DNA from: Acidimicrobiia bacterium
GTDB lineage: Bacteria; Actinomycetota; Acidimicrobiia; IMCC26256; DASPTH01
Direction of reading: 5' to 3'
Length of the DNA stretch: 63,871 nt
Assembly: GCA_040880805.1 (NCBI GenBank)
Contig: JBBDHW010000061.1
Location: forward strand, 1-63,871
Shown here: in pieces, positions 32,607 through 41,734 of the stretch
Position numbering within the stretch: the stretch's first letter is position 1
How the letters are laid out: each line of letters starts with the position of its first letter
Translations under genes and position numbers: made by a program
The notes under the pieces: generated by a model
Database searches by the model: none
What the model was told of the DNA's origin: nothing
Seen by the model: the letters and a program-made list of their open reading frames with translations, nothing else

Positions 32607-33195
32607 GCGAGCGTCGCGCGAAGTTGACCCTCTGGCCGGCGGTGACGACCACCATCGCCGCGAAGATCCATGCGACCAGCACGGCGTGTTGGTGGAAGAC
32701 GCAGAACGCGACGTAGGCAACGATCGTCTCCGTACCCTCAGCGATGCCGCCGACGAAGTGCAGCGAGCGCTCGTCGGGTCGCTGCCGCGCGCTGCGCTCC
32801 GCGATCGAGGACCACGCCAGAAACGCCGCGCCGGAGATGTAGTAGCTGACGAGGAGCGCGGCGCAGGCGACACGCGCCTCAGGTACCGCGATGGCAACGC
32901 CGAGCACGAACCCACCATAGATAGCGAAGTCGGCGACGATGTCAAGGTAACCGCCGAAGTCAGTCGCGCCACGGCGGCGAGCTACTGGACCGTCGAGACC
33001 ATCGGCGACGCGGTTGGCGATCCACAGGCCCAACGCCAGCCACCACAATCCGAAGCCGGCCGCGACACACGCGCCGACGCCGAGGCCGAAGCCGAAGCCG
33101 GTGATGGCGTTCGGCGACACACCGGCACCGGCGAGACGGACCGCGATCGCGTCGAGCGGACCGGCGACTCGAGGACGCAACACCGCGTCGAGCAT
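32530..33195 (-). CDS. CDP-alcohol phosphatidyltransferase family membrane protein, YnjF-like
   Basis: The 221-aa protein has about six hydrophobic segments and the family motif: NRVADGLDGPVARRRGATDF, then GGYLDIVADFAIYG, close to D-x2-DG-x2-AR-x7-8-G-x3-D-x3-D. The family transfers a phosphatidyl group from CDP-diacylglycerol to an alcohol. E. coli YnjF sits beside ynjBCD in the same way, supporting a conserved functional link of unknown nature. It lies antisense inside the importer cluster, between the ATPase and the first permease, and its 3' end overlaps the ATPase gene. I chose the ATG at 33195, giving the usual N-terminus MLDAVLRPRVAGPLDAIAV. Confidence 0.85.
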   Translation of the reverse strand: MLDAVLRPRVAGPLDAIAVRLAGAGVSPNAITGFGFGLGVGACVAAGFGLWWLALGLWIANRVADGLDGPVARRRGATDFGGYLDIVADFAIYGGFVLGVAIAVPEARVACAALLVSYYISGAAFLAWSSIAERSARQRPDERSLHFVGGIAEGTETIVAYVAFCVFHQHAVLVAWIFAAMVVVTAGQRVNFARRSLSHDDPPDGGSLDPRETARGAREAR

Positions 33196-33252
33196 CGTCA
33201 GCACCGCTCCCGGGCCGGGATACCCGTCGGGGTACTGCCTGCGATCGCGACC

Positions 33253-34014
33253 ATGACCGTGCTCTTCGGGGGTGCGGTGGTCGGGATCCTGGTGTCGTCG
33301 CTGCGGCCGGGCCAGATCTCGGGCGGCGCGATCGGGCTGGGCGCCTGGACCGCGGTACTCGGCGACCCATCGTTTTGGCGGGCGGTCACGTTTACGCTCT
33401 GGGTCGCGGCGGGTGCGACGGTCGTCTCGGCGTTCCTCGGCCTCGGCGCCGCGGTGCTGTTCCGACGCGTAGGGTTCGGCCGCGTGCTGTTCGGGGCACC
33501 AATCGCGGTACCGCACCTCGTCGTGGCGGCGCTTGCAGTGGTGTGGTTCGCTCCTGGTGGCTTGATGGACCGCGTCGGCGTGAATGCCCTGCCGTTGGTG
33601 GGCGACGCCCATGGCTTCGGGATCATCGCGGTGTACGTATACAAGGAGACTCCCTTCCTCGCCCTCCTGGTGCTCGCGGCGTGGGACCGCCGGACCGAGG
33701 AGCTCGAGGAGACAGCGGCGACACTCGGCGCGAGTTGGTGGGGGCGTCTACGCGACGTCGTGCTGCCACGGGTCGGGCCGCCACTCGCCGCGGGGTCGCT
33801 GATCGTCGCGGCGTTCGTGATCGGCGCGACCGAGGTGCCGCTCGTGGTCGGGTCGACTCGGACGGACACCATCGCGACGTACGCGCTGTCGCTCACTCGC
33901 ACCGACGGCCCCGCGGCGCGGGCCGCCGCGGCGGCTGCGCTCATCGTCGCGGCCATGATCTCCCTGGCACTGGGCGGACTGTGTGTCACCCTGTGGCGGA
34001 GGACACGCCGATGA
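33253..34014 (+). CDS. ABC permease (first of two, YnjC N-half-like)
   Basis: The 253-aa membrane protein has about six helices and the inner-membrane permease loop EELEETAATLGASWWGRLRD, which contacts the ATPase. The N-terminal start is uncertain. The ATG at 33253 cuts into the first helix, and hydrophobic residues (VGVLPAIAT) continue upstream without a standard start codon, so a non-ATG start near 33235 is possible. Its stop overlaps the second permease as ATGA. In E. coli the two permease halves are one protein; here they are separate genes. Confidence 0.85.
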   Translation: MTVLFGGAVVGILVSSLRPGQISGGAIGLGAWTAVLGDPSFWRAVTFTLWVAAGATVVSAFLGLGAAVLFRRVGFGRVLFGAPIAVPHLVVAALAVVWFAPGGLMDRVGVNALPLVGDAHGFGIIAVYVYKETPFLALLVLAAWDRRTEELEETAATLGASWWGRLRDVVLPRVGPPLAAGSLIVAAFVIGATEVPLVVGSTRTDTIATYALSLTRTDGPAARAAAAAALIVAAMISLALGGLCVTLWRRTRR

Positions 34015-34763
34015 GCCGGCGCGTCATGGCGATCCTCGTGGCGACGGCGGTGATCGTGTCGCTGCTGCCGCTCGTCGTGCAGGCCGGCGCCAACGAGTGG
34101 CACGCTCCGGCGCTGGTACCGCAGCGCTTCGGATGGCGCGGGATCGACGCAGTCTTCGGGGATCCGTTGCTGGGACGCGCAGTGTTCAACTCTTTCGTGG
34201 TCGCGACCATCGCCGTGGCGCTCGCGTTGGCCATCGGGTGGCCGGCCGCACGGGCACTCGCCGTGGCCGATCGACCGGGTCCCCTCGTGGTGCTCATTGC
34301 GGCGCCCCTGCTCGTCCCCGGTCTCGTCGTCGGGGATGGCCTGTCGGTGTGGTTCCTGCGCCTGCATCTCGCCGATCATCTTCTCGGCGTGGCGCTGGCG
34401 CATCTCGTGTACGTGCTTCCGTATGTGATCCTCGCCCTGACGCCCGGCTTCACGCGTCAGGTGTTCGACGCCGACGAAGCCGCTTCCACCCTCGGAGCGT
34501 CGCGACCGTTTCGCCTCTCGACCGTCACGCTGCCCGCCGTTCGGTCGAGCTTGTGGCTGGCGATCGGGCTCGGTTTCATCATCTCGTGGAGCCAGTTCGG
34601 CACGAGCCTCGGCGTCGGCGGGGGCCTTCCCATGCTTCCCCTGGTTCTGGTGCCCTTTGTGCGCAGCGATCCCCAAATCGCCGCCGTGCTCGACCTGGTG
34701 TTCCTCGTGCCACCGCTCGTCGTGCTTCTCCTCGCGGGCCGGCGCCACGTTCACACTGCCTGA
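34011..34763 (+). CDS. ABC permease (second, YnjC C-half-like)
   Basis: The 250-aa protein has six hydrophobic helices, beginning RRVMAILVATAVIVSLLPLV, and the coupling loop FDADEAASTLGASRPFRLST. The latter is the EAA motif common to thiamine, iron and phosphonate permeases. It completes the importer: binding protein, ATPase and a permease heterodimer. The ATG overlaps the preceding stop codon, showing translational coupling with the first permease. The ligand is unknown; its location among redox and metal genes does not decide it. Confidence 0.88.
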   Translation: MSRRVMAILVATAVIVSLLPLVVQAGANEWHAPALVPQRFGWRGIDAVFGDPLLGRAVFNSFVVATIAVALALAIGWPAARALAVADRPGPLVVLIAAPLLVPGLVVGDGLSVWFLRLHLADHLLGVALAHLVYVLPYVILALTPGFTRQVFDADEAASTLGASRPFRLSTVTLPAVRSSLWLAIGLGFIISWSQFGTSLGVGGGLPMLPLVLVPFVRSDPQIAAVLDLVFLVPPLVVLLLAGRRHVHTA

Positions 34764-34887
34764 TAGTGCAGTGGTCGCGCGGGACCTCGGCGGTCGGATT
34801 GGTGGTCGAATGCGGGCACGAACAGTTTGATGCTTGGATCCAGACGCGAGGCGCGCCGAATCGAGCGTCCAGCGCATCGAACCTCAC

Positions 34888-36294
34888 GTGGACCGACTCC
34901 TGAACCGTGTCCGCGCCCTCGAGCTCGCTACCCGCCCCGACGATCCCGAGGTCGAGCGGGCACTCGCTCGTCGATGGGACGAGCTGCCTGAGCATGTCCG
35001 AACGCCCGGCCAGCTGCTCGGCCGCCGCCTCGCAGGATGCGAAGGAACCCACGGCGTGTTCCCCGCGTGCGACTTCGCTTGCAAGCCCTGTTACCACTCC
35101 GTCGACGCGAACCGGGTACCGATCGACGGGGCGCACACCACAGCCGTCGTCGAAGCACAAATGGCATATTTCCGTGCCCACCGGGGGCCCGTCCAGCATG
35201 CGCAACTGATCGGCGGCGAGGTCTCGCTGCTCTCACCGGAAGACCATGCCGCGACCATCGAGGTCATGCGAAGCCACGGCCGGATGCCCATGAGTTTCAC
35301 CCACGGTGACTTCGACTACGAGTATCTCCTGCGGCTGGCCGTTCGACCTGACGGCAGTCGCCGCTTCGACGTCGTGTCGTTCGCGGTCCATATCGACTCG
35401 ACGATGTTCGGGCGGCGCGGGATCGAGCATCCCACCAACGAGACCGACCTCAACCCGTACCGTGCACGGTTCTGCGCGATGTTCGATCGGCTCGAAACAG
35501 AACACGGCGTACGTTCGCATCTGGCGCACAACATGACGGTCACGCCTGCGAACGTCGACCAGATCCCGGCCGTGATCGGGGCGTGTCGCACGATGGGGTT
35601 CCGGGTCTTGTCCTTCCAGCCCGCCGCGTACATCGGCAACGAGGCGCGCTGGCGAGAGGATTTCCGCGCCATGAGCGACGACGACGTCTGGGACCAGGTG
35701 GAACTCGGCGCCGGCACGCGGCTGCCGTACAAGGCAGTTCAGGTCGGAGACCTCCGCTGCAACCGCACGACCTGGGGGTTCTTCGCCGGGGATCGCTATG
35801 TCCCACTCCTCGACGACACCGAACCCGCCGACCTGGAAGTCCGCGACGCGCTGTTCGCCGCCTTTCCCCGCAGCTTCTTGTTCGTCCCGCGATCGCTGCA
35901 GGCCCTTCGGGTTGCGCGGGCTCTTGCTCGACGGCCGAGTGGCATTGCGCTCGCAGCGGCGTGGGCCCGACGGGCCGTGCGTCGAGCGGGTGGGATCGGA
36001 CAGCTCCGCCAAGGCGTCCAGCCGCTCACCTTCGTGATGCACAATTTCATGGACGCACGTGATGTCGCACCGGCGTGGGAGCTCCTCCAGCGCGGTGTGA
36101 TGAGCCTCGACCCGGCGATTCGAGCCACTCAGGAGCGGCTCCAAGCCTGCTCGTATGGGATGGCCCATCCGGACATCGACCAGATCGTCCCGGCCTGCGC
36201 CCAACATTCAGTCTTCGATCCCGGCGAGAACCGCCAGCTCGTGACCTTGCTCGCGTCACCGAAACGGCGTCCGGCGCCCGCGAGCCGCCGCTGA
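34888..36294 (+). CDS. Radical SAM protein of unknown function
   Basis: The 468-aa protein carries the radical SAM cluster motif C-x3-C-x2-C in FPACDFACKPCYHSVDAN. GGEVSLLSPEDHAATIEVM is the glycine-rich GGE SAM-binding segment. Further landmarks are FDVVSFAVHIDSTMFGRRGI and LAHNMTVTPANVDQIPAVIG. A second Cys group (CSYGMAHPDIDQIVPAC) could hold an extra cluster. The start may be GTG 34888 (chosen) or an in-frame TTG at 34834; neither has a clear ribosome-binding site. It follows the importer with 124 bp between. No peptide substrate, tailoring partner or quinohemoprotein is nearby, so the reaction cannot be guessed. Confidence 0.85.
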   Translation: MDRLLNRVRALELATRPDDPEVERALARRWDELPEHVRTPGQLLGRRLAGCEGTHGVFPACDFACKPCYHSVDANRVPIDGAHTTAVVEAQMAYFRAHRGPVQHAQLIGGEVSLLSPEDHAATIEVMRSHGRMPMSFTHGDFDYEYLLRLAVRPDGSRRFDVVSFAVHIDSTMFGRRGIEHPTNETDLNPYRARFCAMFDRLETEHGVRSHLAHNMTVTPANVDQIPAVIGACRTMGFRVLSFQPAAYIGNEARWREDFRAMSDDDVWDQVELGAGTRLPYKAVQVGDLRCNRTTWGFFAGDRYVPLLDDTEPADLEVRDALFAAFPRSFLFVPRSLQALRVARALARRPSGIALAAAWARRAVRRAGGIGQLRQGVQPLTFVMHNFMDARDVAPAWELLQRGVMSLDPAIRATQERLQACSYGMAHPDIDQIVPACAQHSVFDPGENRQLVTLLASPKRRPAPASRR

Positions 36295-36811
36295 TCGCGT
36301 GAGCGCAGCAAACCTCGTCTGAAACCGGGACTACGGAACGCTCGAATCAGGACGCGACGAGCAAGGTCGCCACCATCCTGCTTCACGGAGGCCGGGAATC
36401 ATGAAGTTGAGCGTGTAGTTGACCGGTACGAGCGAGATGATGCGGGGAGCGCCGGGAAGCACGCGCGATTCGCGAGTCGAGGAAGTCGTGGCGCCGCCGG
36501 CGGGTTCCCTCGGTATCCGAGTTCGCGAGTGAGGAGCGTGGCATGCGTCTTCGACGTGTTCGGGCAGCGAAGACGGTCGACGAGGACCGCGAGGCGAGGC
36601 TCGAAGACATCAGCCCGGCCGCATTCTCGGCCTGTTCGCGAAATTCACTTGGACCGGATGCTGTGGGGTCCGTCGTGCGCGGCGTGCCTCATCTCTCCCG
36701 TGTACCTTGACGACGCAGCGCATCGGAGGGAGTTCGAAGCAGTGCTGTTCGCGTCGAACGGGACTCCGTGATCGGTCCGGCTGATAGCCGCCGCGGCGCG
36801 GGGGCTGCCCG
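36295..36811. other. 517-bp stretch without a confident gene
   Basis: The most gene-like frame is plus 36543-36710 (MRLRRVRAAKTVDEDREARL, 55 aa) with GGAG upstream but no domain. On the minus strand at about 36370-36470, LPGAPRIISLVPVNYTLNFM reads like a protein but has no start. The stretch may contain decayed genes. Confidence 0.3.
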
Positions 36812-37345
36812 ATGATCGACGACGTCGGTTCACTCGCCCCGGACTTCGAGCTTGCAGACGAGTCTGGCGCGAGGTGGCGGCTGTCCGCGCATCGCGGCCA
36901 GCCGTGCGTCCTCATGTTTCACCGGCATCTCGCGTGCTTGCCGTGTCAGGACCATCTGCTCGCACTGCGAGACCATGTGGAACGTTTCGGCGACGCGACG
37001 ATCGCGGTAGTGACGTTTTCCGACGTCGAGCGTCTCGCGGCGTATCGATCCGCGCTCGCGTTGCCATTCGCGGTGTTGAGCGACGGCGATCGCAGCGTCT
37101 ACCGACGGTATGGGCTCGAGCGCGGCTCGTGGTGGCGGATCTACGGTGTGCGCACACTCCGCGAATACGCGCGCCTGTTGCGCGCCGGCCGCCGCCCCAC
37201 ACGACCGACCGAGGACACGTTGCAACTCGGTGGTGACTTCGTGATCGATCCCGACGGCGTCATCGTCTTCGCGGCGCGGCCCGCGAGCCCGGCGACTCGA
37301 CCATCGGTCGAGGTGCTCATCGACGCGGTCGAGGCGTGCCGCTGA
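36812..37345 (+). CDS. Peroxiredoxin-like protein (AhpC/TSA-related)
   Basis: The 177-aa thioredoxin-fold protein begins GSLAPDFELADESGARWRLS and has C-x2-C in HRHLACLPCQDHLLAL. VSRIYGV-like WWRIYGVRTLREYARLL and FVIDPDGVIVFAARP complete the family pattern (PF13911-like). It probably reduces peroxides or serves as a thiol oxidoreductase. The expected Thr/Arg catalytic environment is altered (MFHRHLACL rather than YRGxWCPxC). It precedes the DUF427-disulfide reductase operon by 74 bp. A similar but distinct protein is encoded at 48.1 kb, and a broken one at 46.2-46.8 kb. Confidence 0.8.
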   Translation: MIDDVGSLAPDFELADESGARWRLSAHRGQPCVLMFHRHLACLPCQDHLLALRDHVERFGDATIAVVTFSDVERLAAYRSALALPFAVLSDGDRSVYRRYGLERGSWWRIYGVRTLREYARLLRAGRRPTRPTEDTLQLGGDFVIDPDGVIVFAARPASPATRPSVEVLIDAVEACR

Positions 37346-37419
37346 ACGATCCTGGAAGCCCTGATCGCCGAGGCGGGTTCCCAGTTCACCCACGTGTCAC
37401 ACGATGGTCGGAGGCCTCG

Positions 37420-37764
37420 ATGTTGCGAGCAGTCTGGAACGGCGCAGTCGTAGCCGAAAGCGATCACACCGTCGTCGTCGACGGGTACCACTACTTCCCT
37501 CGCGCATCGGTGCGCTCCGAATACTTGCAAGCGAGCGACCACCACTCGCGTTGCGGCTGGAAGGGAACGGCCAGCTATTACTCCCTCGCCGTCGACGGGG
37601 AGCTGAACCGCGACGCGGCGTGGTACTACCCGGACCCTGCAGCGGCCGCAGCCACGATCGATGGCTACGTGGGCTTCTGGCACGGGGTGACGATCAGCGA
37701 GATCGACGACGAGACCGCTTCGGCGTGTGACCCACCGGGAGTAGATCGCCCGATCCGAGCATGA
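37420..37764 (+). CDS. DUF427 domain protein
   Basis: The 114-aa protein shows the DUF427 pattern: RAVWNGAVVAESDHTVVVDG, YHYFPRASV, CGWKGTASYYSLAVDG and AAWYYPDP. The fold is a compact beta-barrel of unknown biochemical role. GGAGG lies 6 nt before the ATG. The stop overlaps the ATG of the following flavoprotein as ATGA, so the two are co-translated. A paralogue occurs at 50.6 kb beside another flavin disulfide reductase; the repeated association suggests a redox-linked function. Confidence 0.88.
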   Translation: MLRAVWNGAVVAESDHTVVVDGYHYFPRASVRSEYLQASDHHSRCGWKGTASYYSLAVDGELNRDAAWYYPDPAAAAATIDGYVGFWHGVTISEIDDETASACDPPGVDRPIRA

Positions 37765-39140
37765 CCCGGCGCCTCCTGGTGATCGGCGGCGACGCGGCCG
37801 GGATGAGCGCGGCGTCGCAGGCACGTCGCCGTCGAGACGTGGATGCCCTCGAGATCGTGGCGTTCGAGCGCGGGAATCACGTTTCGTACTCTGCCTGCGG
37901 GATCCCGTCGTTCGTCGCGTCGGAGGTCGCGACCTCCGACGAGTTGATCGCCCGGGACATCTCGGAGTTCCGGGATGGGCTCGACATCGATGTGCGGATA
38001 CGCCATGAAGTCGTCGAGATCGATGTGTCCCGGCGTGCGGTGCACGTGCGTGCGCTCGATGACGCGACCGAGCGCTGGGAGCCCTTCGACGAACTGGTCG
38101 TGGCGACCGGAGCAGTCCCGGTTCGGCCGTCTCTTCCCGAATTCGACGCGTCGGATGTCTTCGGGCTCCAGGTCCTCGACGACGGGATCGCGCTGCGGCG
38201 CGCGATCGACACCGGCAGCCCACGCCGCGCGGTGGTCGTCGGTGGCGGCTACATCGGCCTCGAGATCGCCGAGGCGCTCGTCATGCGAGGGCTTTCGGTG
38301 ACGCTGGTCGACGCCGGTGCCCAGCCGATGCACACGCTCGATCCCGACATGGGTGCGCTCGTCGCCGACGCGCTCCGGGCCGCCGGCGTCACGGTCCATC
38401 TCGATGAGCGGGTCGAAGCGATCGATCACCCATCCGGGAACGGGCTCACGGTGATCACCACGGCCCGCACGGTCCCGGCGGACCTTGTCGTCTGCGGGCT
38501 CGGTACCCGGCCCAACTCGGGTCTCGCCGCTCGCGCGGGCGTGCCCGTCGGCGTGACCGGCGGAGTGGTCACCGACGCGCGGATGCACACCGCGATCGAG
38601 GGTGTGTGGGCCGCGGGTGACTGTGTGGAGACCCGCCACCGAGTTTCGGGCCGTGCGGTGGCGATCGCGCTGGGCACCCACGCGAACAAGCAGGGCCGGG
38701 TCGCAGGCATCAACATCGGTGGCGGCTCCGCGTCGTTTCCCGGTGTGATCGGCACCGCGATCACCAAGATCTGCGGTGTCGAGATCGCGAGGACCGGCCT
38801 GAACGAGGCGCAGGCCGCCGACGCAGGCTTCGAGTTCGTCAGCGTCGCGATCGACTCCACCACGAAGGCCGGGTACTTTCCGGGCGCGGCGCCAATCCGA
38901 CTCAAGATGATCGCCGACGCGAAGGATGGACGCGTGCTCGGTGCGCAGATCGTGGGAGGCGACGGCGCGGCGATGCGCATCGACGCCATCGCGGTCGCGA
39001 TCTGGAGCGGCATGACCGTCGACGAGCTCTCGAGTCTGGACCTCGCGTACGCGCCGCCGTTCGCGCCGGTGTGGGACCCGATTCTCATCGCGGCCCGCAA
39101 GGGCGCCGAAGCGGTCGCTGGGCGGCAGGCCGTCTCGTGA
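37761..39140 (+). CDS. FAD-dependent pyridine nucleotide-disulfide reductase, CoA-disulfide-reductase-like
   Basis: The 459-aa protein has the FAD motif RRLLVIGGDAAGMSAASQAR and a single active-site Cys in HVSYSACGIPSF. This single Cys is typical of the CoADR/NADH-oxidase group rather than the two-Cys class. The NAD-binding motif is RAVVVGGGYIGLEIAEALVM, FAD contact is GVWAAGDCVE, and there is a C-terminal dimerisation domain (LDLAYAPPFAPVWDPILIAA) with the YAPPF/S tyrosines. It may reduce CoA disulfide, peroxide, oxygen or polysulfide. It overlaps DUF427 upstream and the next disulfide reductase downstream (GTGA). The tight operon implies a joint thiol-redox task. Confidence 0.88.
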   Translation: MTRRLLVIGGDAAGMSAASQARRRRDVDALEIVAFERGNHVSYSACGIPSFVASEVATSDELIARDISEFRDGLDIDVRIRHEVVEIDVSRRAVHVRALDDATERWEPFDELVVATGAVPVRPSLPEFDASDVFGLQVLDDGIALRRAIDTGSPRRAVVVGGGYIGLEIAEALVMRGLSVTLVDAGAQPMHTLDPDMGALVADALRAAGVTVHLDERVEAIDHPSGNGLTVITTARTVPADLVVCGLGTRPNSGLAARAGVPVGVTGGVVTDARMHTAIEGVWAAGDCVETRHRVSGRAVAIALGTHANKQGRVAGINIGGGSASFPGVIGTAITKICGVEIARTGLNEAQAADAGFEFVSVAIDSTTKAGYFPGAAPIRLKMIADAKDGRVLGAQIVGGDGAAMRIDAIAVAIWSGMTVDELSSLDLAYAPPFAPVWDPILIAARKGAEAVAGRQAVS

Positions 39141-40516
39141 GTCGCCGCGGAGCGGAGTTCGATCTGGTCGTGATCGGTGGAGGCGCCGGGGGTCTGAGCG
39201 CGGCCCGCGCCGGTGTGCGGCACGGGGCCCGCACGGTGTTGGTACACGACGGCCCCATCGGCGGTGACTGCACATTCACCGGCTGCGTGCCCTCGAAAGC
39301 GCTGATCGAAGCCGCCGCTCGCGGCGCCACGTTCGTCGAGGCGTTCGCTGCGGTCCACCGCGCGGTCGAGACGATCGCGCGCACCGAAACCGCCGACGTC
39401 CTCGAAGCCGAGGGCATCACCGTCCTCGCCGGCCGCGGCCGATTCGTCGCACCCCGGGAGCTCGACGTCGACGGACGGCGCGTCCGCGCCCGGCGGGTTG
39501 TCGTCGCGACCGGCGCGGCGCCGGTCATACCTCCAATCGTTGGGCTCGGCGATGTCGCGTACCTCACGAACGAGAACGTGTTCAACCTCCGACGCGCTCC
39601 CACGTCGCTGACTGTTCTCGGCGGCGGCGCGATTGGTTGCGAGCTCGCGCAGGCGTTCCGGCGCCTCGGTTCGGCCGTAACGGTGATCGAAGCGCTCCCG
39701 CGGCTCGTCGCGCGCGAGGAACCGGAAGCGTCCATTGTCCTGGAGGACACGTTCGCCGCCGAAGGCATCACCGTGTGCACGGGAAGCTCCGTCACCAAGG
39801 TCGAAGCGAACCCAGATACGACGGTGCTCGTGGGCCTCGACGACGGCAATTCGGTGGTGTCGGATCTGCTGCTGATCGCGGTCGGCAGACGGCCCGTGAC
39901 CGAGGGCCTGGATCTGGAGGAGGCGGGAGTCGAGACCGACGAGCGCGGCTTCGTCAAGACCGATGATCATCTCGCCACCACCGCGCGCGGGATCTGGGCG
40001 GTCGGAGACGTCGCCGGGAAGCTCCAGTTCACACACGCCGCCGACGAGATGGGCCGGATCGCGGTCGCGAACGCGTTCAGCAGGATGCGGAAGCGGCGAT
40101 TCAATCCGGTGTGGATCCCGTCGGTGACGTACACGACACCCGAGATCGGCCGGGTCGGCTTGGCCGAGGCCGACGCGGTGGCACGCGGTGGACGGGTGGC
40201 GTACTTGCCGATGTCGGAGGTCGACCGTGCGATCGTCGCCGGCCAGACCCGCGGGTTCGTGAAACTGGTGGCCGGCCCGCGACGGATCCTGCGCAACGCC
40301 GGGGGTGGCCAGATCCTGGGCGCGACAGTCGTTGCCGAACGCGGCGGCGAAATCGTGCACGAGGCGGTACTCGCGATGCGTACGAAGATGTTCACCGGGC
40401 GCCTCGCCGAAGCGGTCCACGCGTATCCGACCTGGTCGGTGGCGATCCAGCAGGCGGCCGCGCAGTTCTTCATGGAGATCGGCGGACGGTCCGCGCGACC
40501 GGCGCGGCGAGAGTGA
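39137..40516 (+). CDS. Pyridine nucleotide-disulfide oxidoreductase (class I, MerA/Lpd-like)
   Basis: The 459-aa flavoprotein has the redox-active pair in GGDCTFTGCVPSKAL. The FAD motif is DLVVIGGGAGGLSAARAGVR, the NAD(P) motif LTVLGGGAIGCELAQAFRRL, and GIWAVGDVAGK follows. The C-terminal active-site motif is AVHAYPTWSVAIQ. The usual Glu that pairs with the catalytic His (H-x-x-P-T-x-x-E) is Val here, so the proton relay may differ from lipoamide dehydrogenase. It lacks the N-terminal metal domain and C-terminal Cys pair of MerA. It starts at a GTG overlapping the upstream stop. Its disulfide substrate is unknown. Confidence 0.88.
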   Translation: MSRRGAEFDLVVIGGGAGGLSAARAGVRHGARTVLVHDGPIGGDCTFTGCVPSKALIEAAARGATFVEAFAAVHRAVETIARTETADVLEAEGITVLAGRGRFVAPRELDVDGRRVRARRVVVATGAAPVIPPIVGLGDVAYLTNENVFNLRRAPTSLTVLGGGAIGCELAQAFRRLGSAVTVIEALPRLVAREEPEASIVLEDTFAAEGITVCTGSSVTKVEANPDTTVLVGLDDGNSVVSDLLLIAVGRRPVTEGLDLEEAGVETDERGFVKTDDHLATTARGIWAVGDVAGKLQFTHAADEMGRIAVANAFSRMRKRRFNPVWIPSVTYTTPEIGRVGLAEADAVARGGRVAYLPMSEVDRAIVAGQTRGFVKLVAGPRRILRNAGGGQILGATVVAERGGEIVHEAVLAMRTKMFTGRLAEAVHAYPTWSVAIQQAAAQFFMEIGGRSARPARRE

Positions 40517-40531
40517 CGGTGTGGCGATCCG

Positions 40532-41734
40532 TTACTTCGACCGACCGAAGATCGTCGTCCGAGGGTTGAACGCGGCCCACGCGAACCAGAACGTGTCCAG
40601 GTGCGTGCTCGGCGCGAGCGCACGGCCCGCGAGCGCACCCGAGGTGGCGCGCCCGAACCCATCCCATTCCGAACCGGTTTCACGGTCGACGAAGCCGCGA
40701 CCGCGCCTCCACCGGAACGTGAGCTGCGTCCCGTCGACCACGGGGTCGAAGACGCCGACTGCGCCGACGTCTCGCCCGGAGCTGACCGAATCGGTGTCGA
40801 GCGCGGAGGCAGTTCCCGCGCTCCACCAGACCGTGAGCGGGCCGTGGTTGGTGGTGACGTCGACCACGTGTCGCGTGCGGAGCGTGTCGTAGGTGACCGC
40901 GGTTCCGGACGCGCCATCGTCGATGCCGACAACGCGAGTCATCGGGCGGAGGCGAGCGTCGATGTTCCCGTCGTAGAGGAACGGCCGGTTGCCGGCGTTG
41001 TCGTAGCCGACGTACGGGTTGGTGCCGTACGCCCGATCGAATCCTGTGTCGGTCGTGAGGACGAGACCGTCGGGGTTCGCACGGCGCCAGTCGCGCCACG
41101 CGACCGTTGCCACGGGGAATGTCGACAGTGTCGTACCGGTCAGGACACCCGCGACCGCTCGTCCTTCGAACTGTACCCACAGCGATTCGGTCTGCCGGTC
41201 GTACATCACCAGGTCGGAGCGATACAACAGACCGGAGGTCCCGAAGTCGACGACTCGGCCGCCGACGCGTCGATCGAACGCGATCGCGGTGTTGCACAAC
41301 GGGCAGTACGTGACCGCGACCGGGACTCCGTCGAGCGTGTCGTTCACGATCTCGTGCCACACGAGGATCCGCACCGGGTAGGCACGGGACTCGCCGTCGA
41401 GTTCGACTGCGATCACGGGTTCGCGCTTGTCGAGCCAGTCGACGTCGGCGGCCCGCTCGAACCGCGGTGAGTCGATCGCGGGGATCCCATCGGGCGGGGG
41501 ACCGCCGGATCGCAGCGCGCCCGGGTTGACCAACGGCTTCGGGAGACCGGGCGCCCTCGGGTCGTCGAGCGCGGACGGCACGTCCTCGCGGGGGCTCGAC
41601 ACGATCTGCGGCGTCTCGGCGTCGCGGGCCGACGCCGGCCCCGATACGCCGACCGCGATCGAGGATGCAAGCACGAGGGCCAGGCCGAACGACACGCCGG
41701 TCCGGTGCCGGTGGGTACCCGCACGCGGCCGCAT
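40532..41734 (-). CDS. DUF3179 domain protein, exported
   Basis: The 400-aa protein has an N-terminal signal segment (GVSFGLALVLASSIAVGVSG). The DUF3179 core includes AYPVRILVWHEIVNDTLDGV and the conserved C-x2-C AVTYCPLCNTAIAFDRRV, and the C-terminal region includes WFAWAAFNPRTTIFG. The C-x2-C may bind metal or heme, or act as a redox site outside the membrane. Its function is not established. Its ATG directly follows the TlpA stop codon, placing it last in a four-gene minus-strand unit with an anti-sigma-like protein, CcdA and TlpA. Delivery of reductant by TlpA to its Cys pair is a plausible inference. Confidence 0.87.
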   Translation of the reverse strand: MRPRAGTHRHRTGVSFGLALVLASSIAVGVSGPASARDAETPQIVSSPREDVPSALDDPRAPGLPKPLVNPGALRSGGPPPDGIPAIDSPRFERAADVDWLDKREPVIAVELDGESRAYPVRILVWHEIVNDTLDGVPVAVTYCPLCNTAIAFDRRVGGRVVDFGTSGLLYRSDLVMYDRQTESLWVQFEGRAVAGVLTGTTLSTFPVATVAWRDWRRANPDGLVLTTDTGFDRAYGTNPYVGYDNAGNRPFLYDGNIDARLRPMTRVVGIDDGASGTAVTYDTLRTRHVVDVTTNHGPLTVWWSAGTASALDTDSVSSGRDVGAVGVFDPVVDGTQLTFRWRRGRGFVDRETGSEWDGFGRATSGALAGRALAPSTHLDTFWFAWAAFNPRTTIFGRSK

